Origin: Cyanidium caldarium | Taxonomy: Eukaryota > Rhodophyta > Bangiophyceae > Cyanidiales > Cyanidiaceae | Length of the DNA: 64,000 nt | Assembly: GCA_026184775.1 (NCBI GenBank) | Contig: JANCYW010000002.1 | Span: 124,001 to 188,000 of the forward strand | Direction of reading: 5' to 3' | Shown here: positions 63,652-64,000 of the stretch, piece by piece | Numbering within the stretch: the first letter of the stretch is position 1 | Layout: the number at the start of each line of letters is the position of its first letter | Position numbers and translations under genes: made by a program | Notes under the pieces: generated by a model | What the model saw: only the letters and a program-made list of their open reading frames with translations | Told to the model about the DNA's origin: nothing | The model's database searches: none

Positions 63652-64000
63652 TTTGTGCTCTTCCAGACACCACGTCCGCTCGACTCCAAACGCCGCGAAA
63701 ACAAATGTCCGCAGGGTGAAAACGACCGAGTGGCATCGGCACCGGAACGGAAAAAACGGCCGAGTGTCCGGACGCGAAACGTTCCGTTTCCAGAAATTCG
63801 TGGTGCTTTGGGGAAGGTTCCCTGCGTGCCGAGGTTCTCCCGGCGGTGACGTGATCGGAAGCGTCCTCGACGGATCCTCCACGCACTCCACAGATGGCCG
63901 TACACCGCGACTGCCAGCAAAAGGCGCAGGCGACGGTTTACGGAAGTTGCGGGCTGGCACAATCGATGGCGCGCTCCTCGCCTCTATCACTCCCCGACGC
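63652..64000. other. window end, no supported gene
   Basis: The frame of the unknown protein continues to 63990 only from a GTG and with Arg/Pro-rich, random-looking sequence, so this is taken as its 5' region. Nothing else is supported up to the window edge. Confidence 0.45.

Noticed and set aside
1-64000. tRNA, rRNA, CRISPR arrays, LTR or viral elements
   Set aside because: No cloverleaf with a GTTCRA loop, no rRNA stretch, no regularly spaced repeats and no reverse transcriptase, integrase or capsid-like frame was seen when reading the gaps.

Overview
This window looks like nuclear DNA of a unicellular, photosynthetic eukaryote with a compact, GC-rich, almost intron-free genome. It holds about 41 genes in 64 kb on both strands, with many intergenic gaps under 300 bp. 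Every confident gene is one uninterrupted reading frame. The eukaryotic markers include TCP-1 chaperonin subunits, eIF1, eIF3m, ORC4, TFIIH p44, MED6, FAM98, a Golgi CASP golgin and AGC kinases. The photosynthetic markers include PGR5, PGRL1, a fibrillin-type plastid protein, a DnaJ-type zinc-finger plastid protein and an EGY/site-2-protease tail. Together they fit a red alga, most likely of the Cyanidiophyceae (Cyanidioschyzon/Cyanidium type). This is inference; no rRNA or plastid marker is present to fix the species.

Layout. 1-6.4 kb: tail of a site-2 protease, an ABHD11-like hydrolase, mitochondrial-type uS2, a propeller-like protein, the golgin CASP and a small membrane protein that overlaps the CASP 3' end. 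6.8-13 kb: eIF3m, CCT8, eIF1 and CCT2. 13.2-24.5 kb: UBX protein, HROB-like OB-fold protein, LKB1-like kinase ending in a CaaX-like box, AGC kinase of the DFD type, glucose-6-phosphate epimerase, oligoribonuclease and phosphomannomutase. 24.7-39.2 kb: argininosuccinate synthase, photolyase/hydrolase fusion, ZPR1, a TPR-like protein, patatin lipase, cysteine synthase, aldo/keto reductase, SET/NAP chaperone and FAM98. 39.3-50.5 kb: ORC4, a single-chain Dug3-Dug2 glutathione-degrading enzyme, an S6K-like kinase, a membrane protein, an unresolved 0.8 kb stretch and PRPP synthetase. 50.8-64 kb: plastid zinc-finger protein, TFIIH p44, fibrillin-like protein, PGR5, PGRL1, an SPX-RING protein, a foldback element, MED6, phosphoglucomutase and an unknown protein.

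Genes that work together. PGR5 and PGRL1, partners in cyclic electron flow around photosystem I, are neighbours on one strand. The two halves of the yeast Dug2/Dug3 glutathione-degrading complex are one polypeptide here. CCT8 and CCT2 belong to the same ring and flank eIF1. LKB1-like, S6K-like and DFD-type AGC kinases suggest an energy- and nutrient-signalling set. Apart from the foldback repeat at 59165-59591, I see no transposon, CRISPR array, tRNA, rRNA or viral element.
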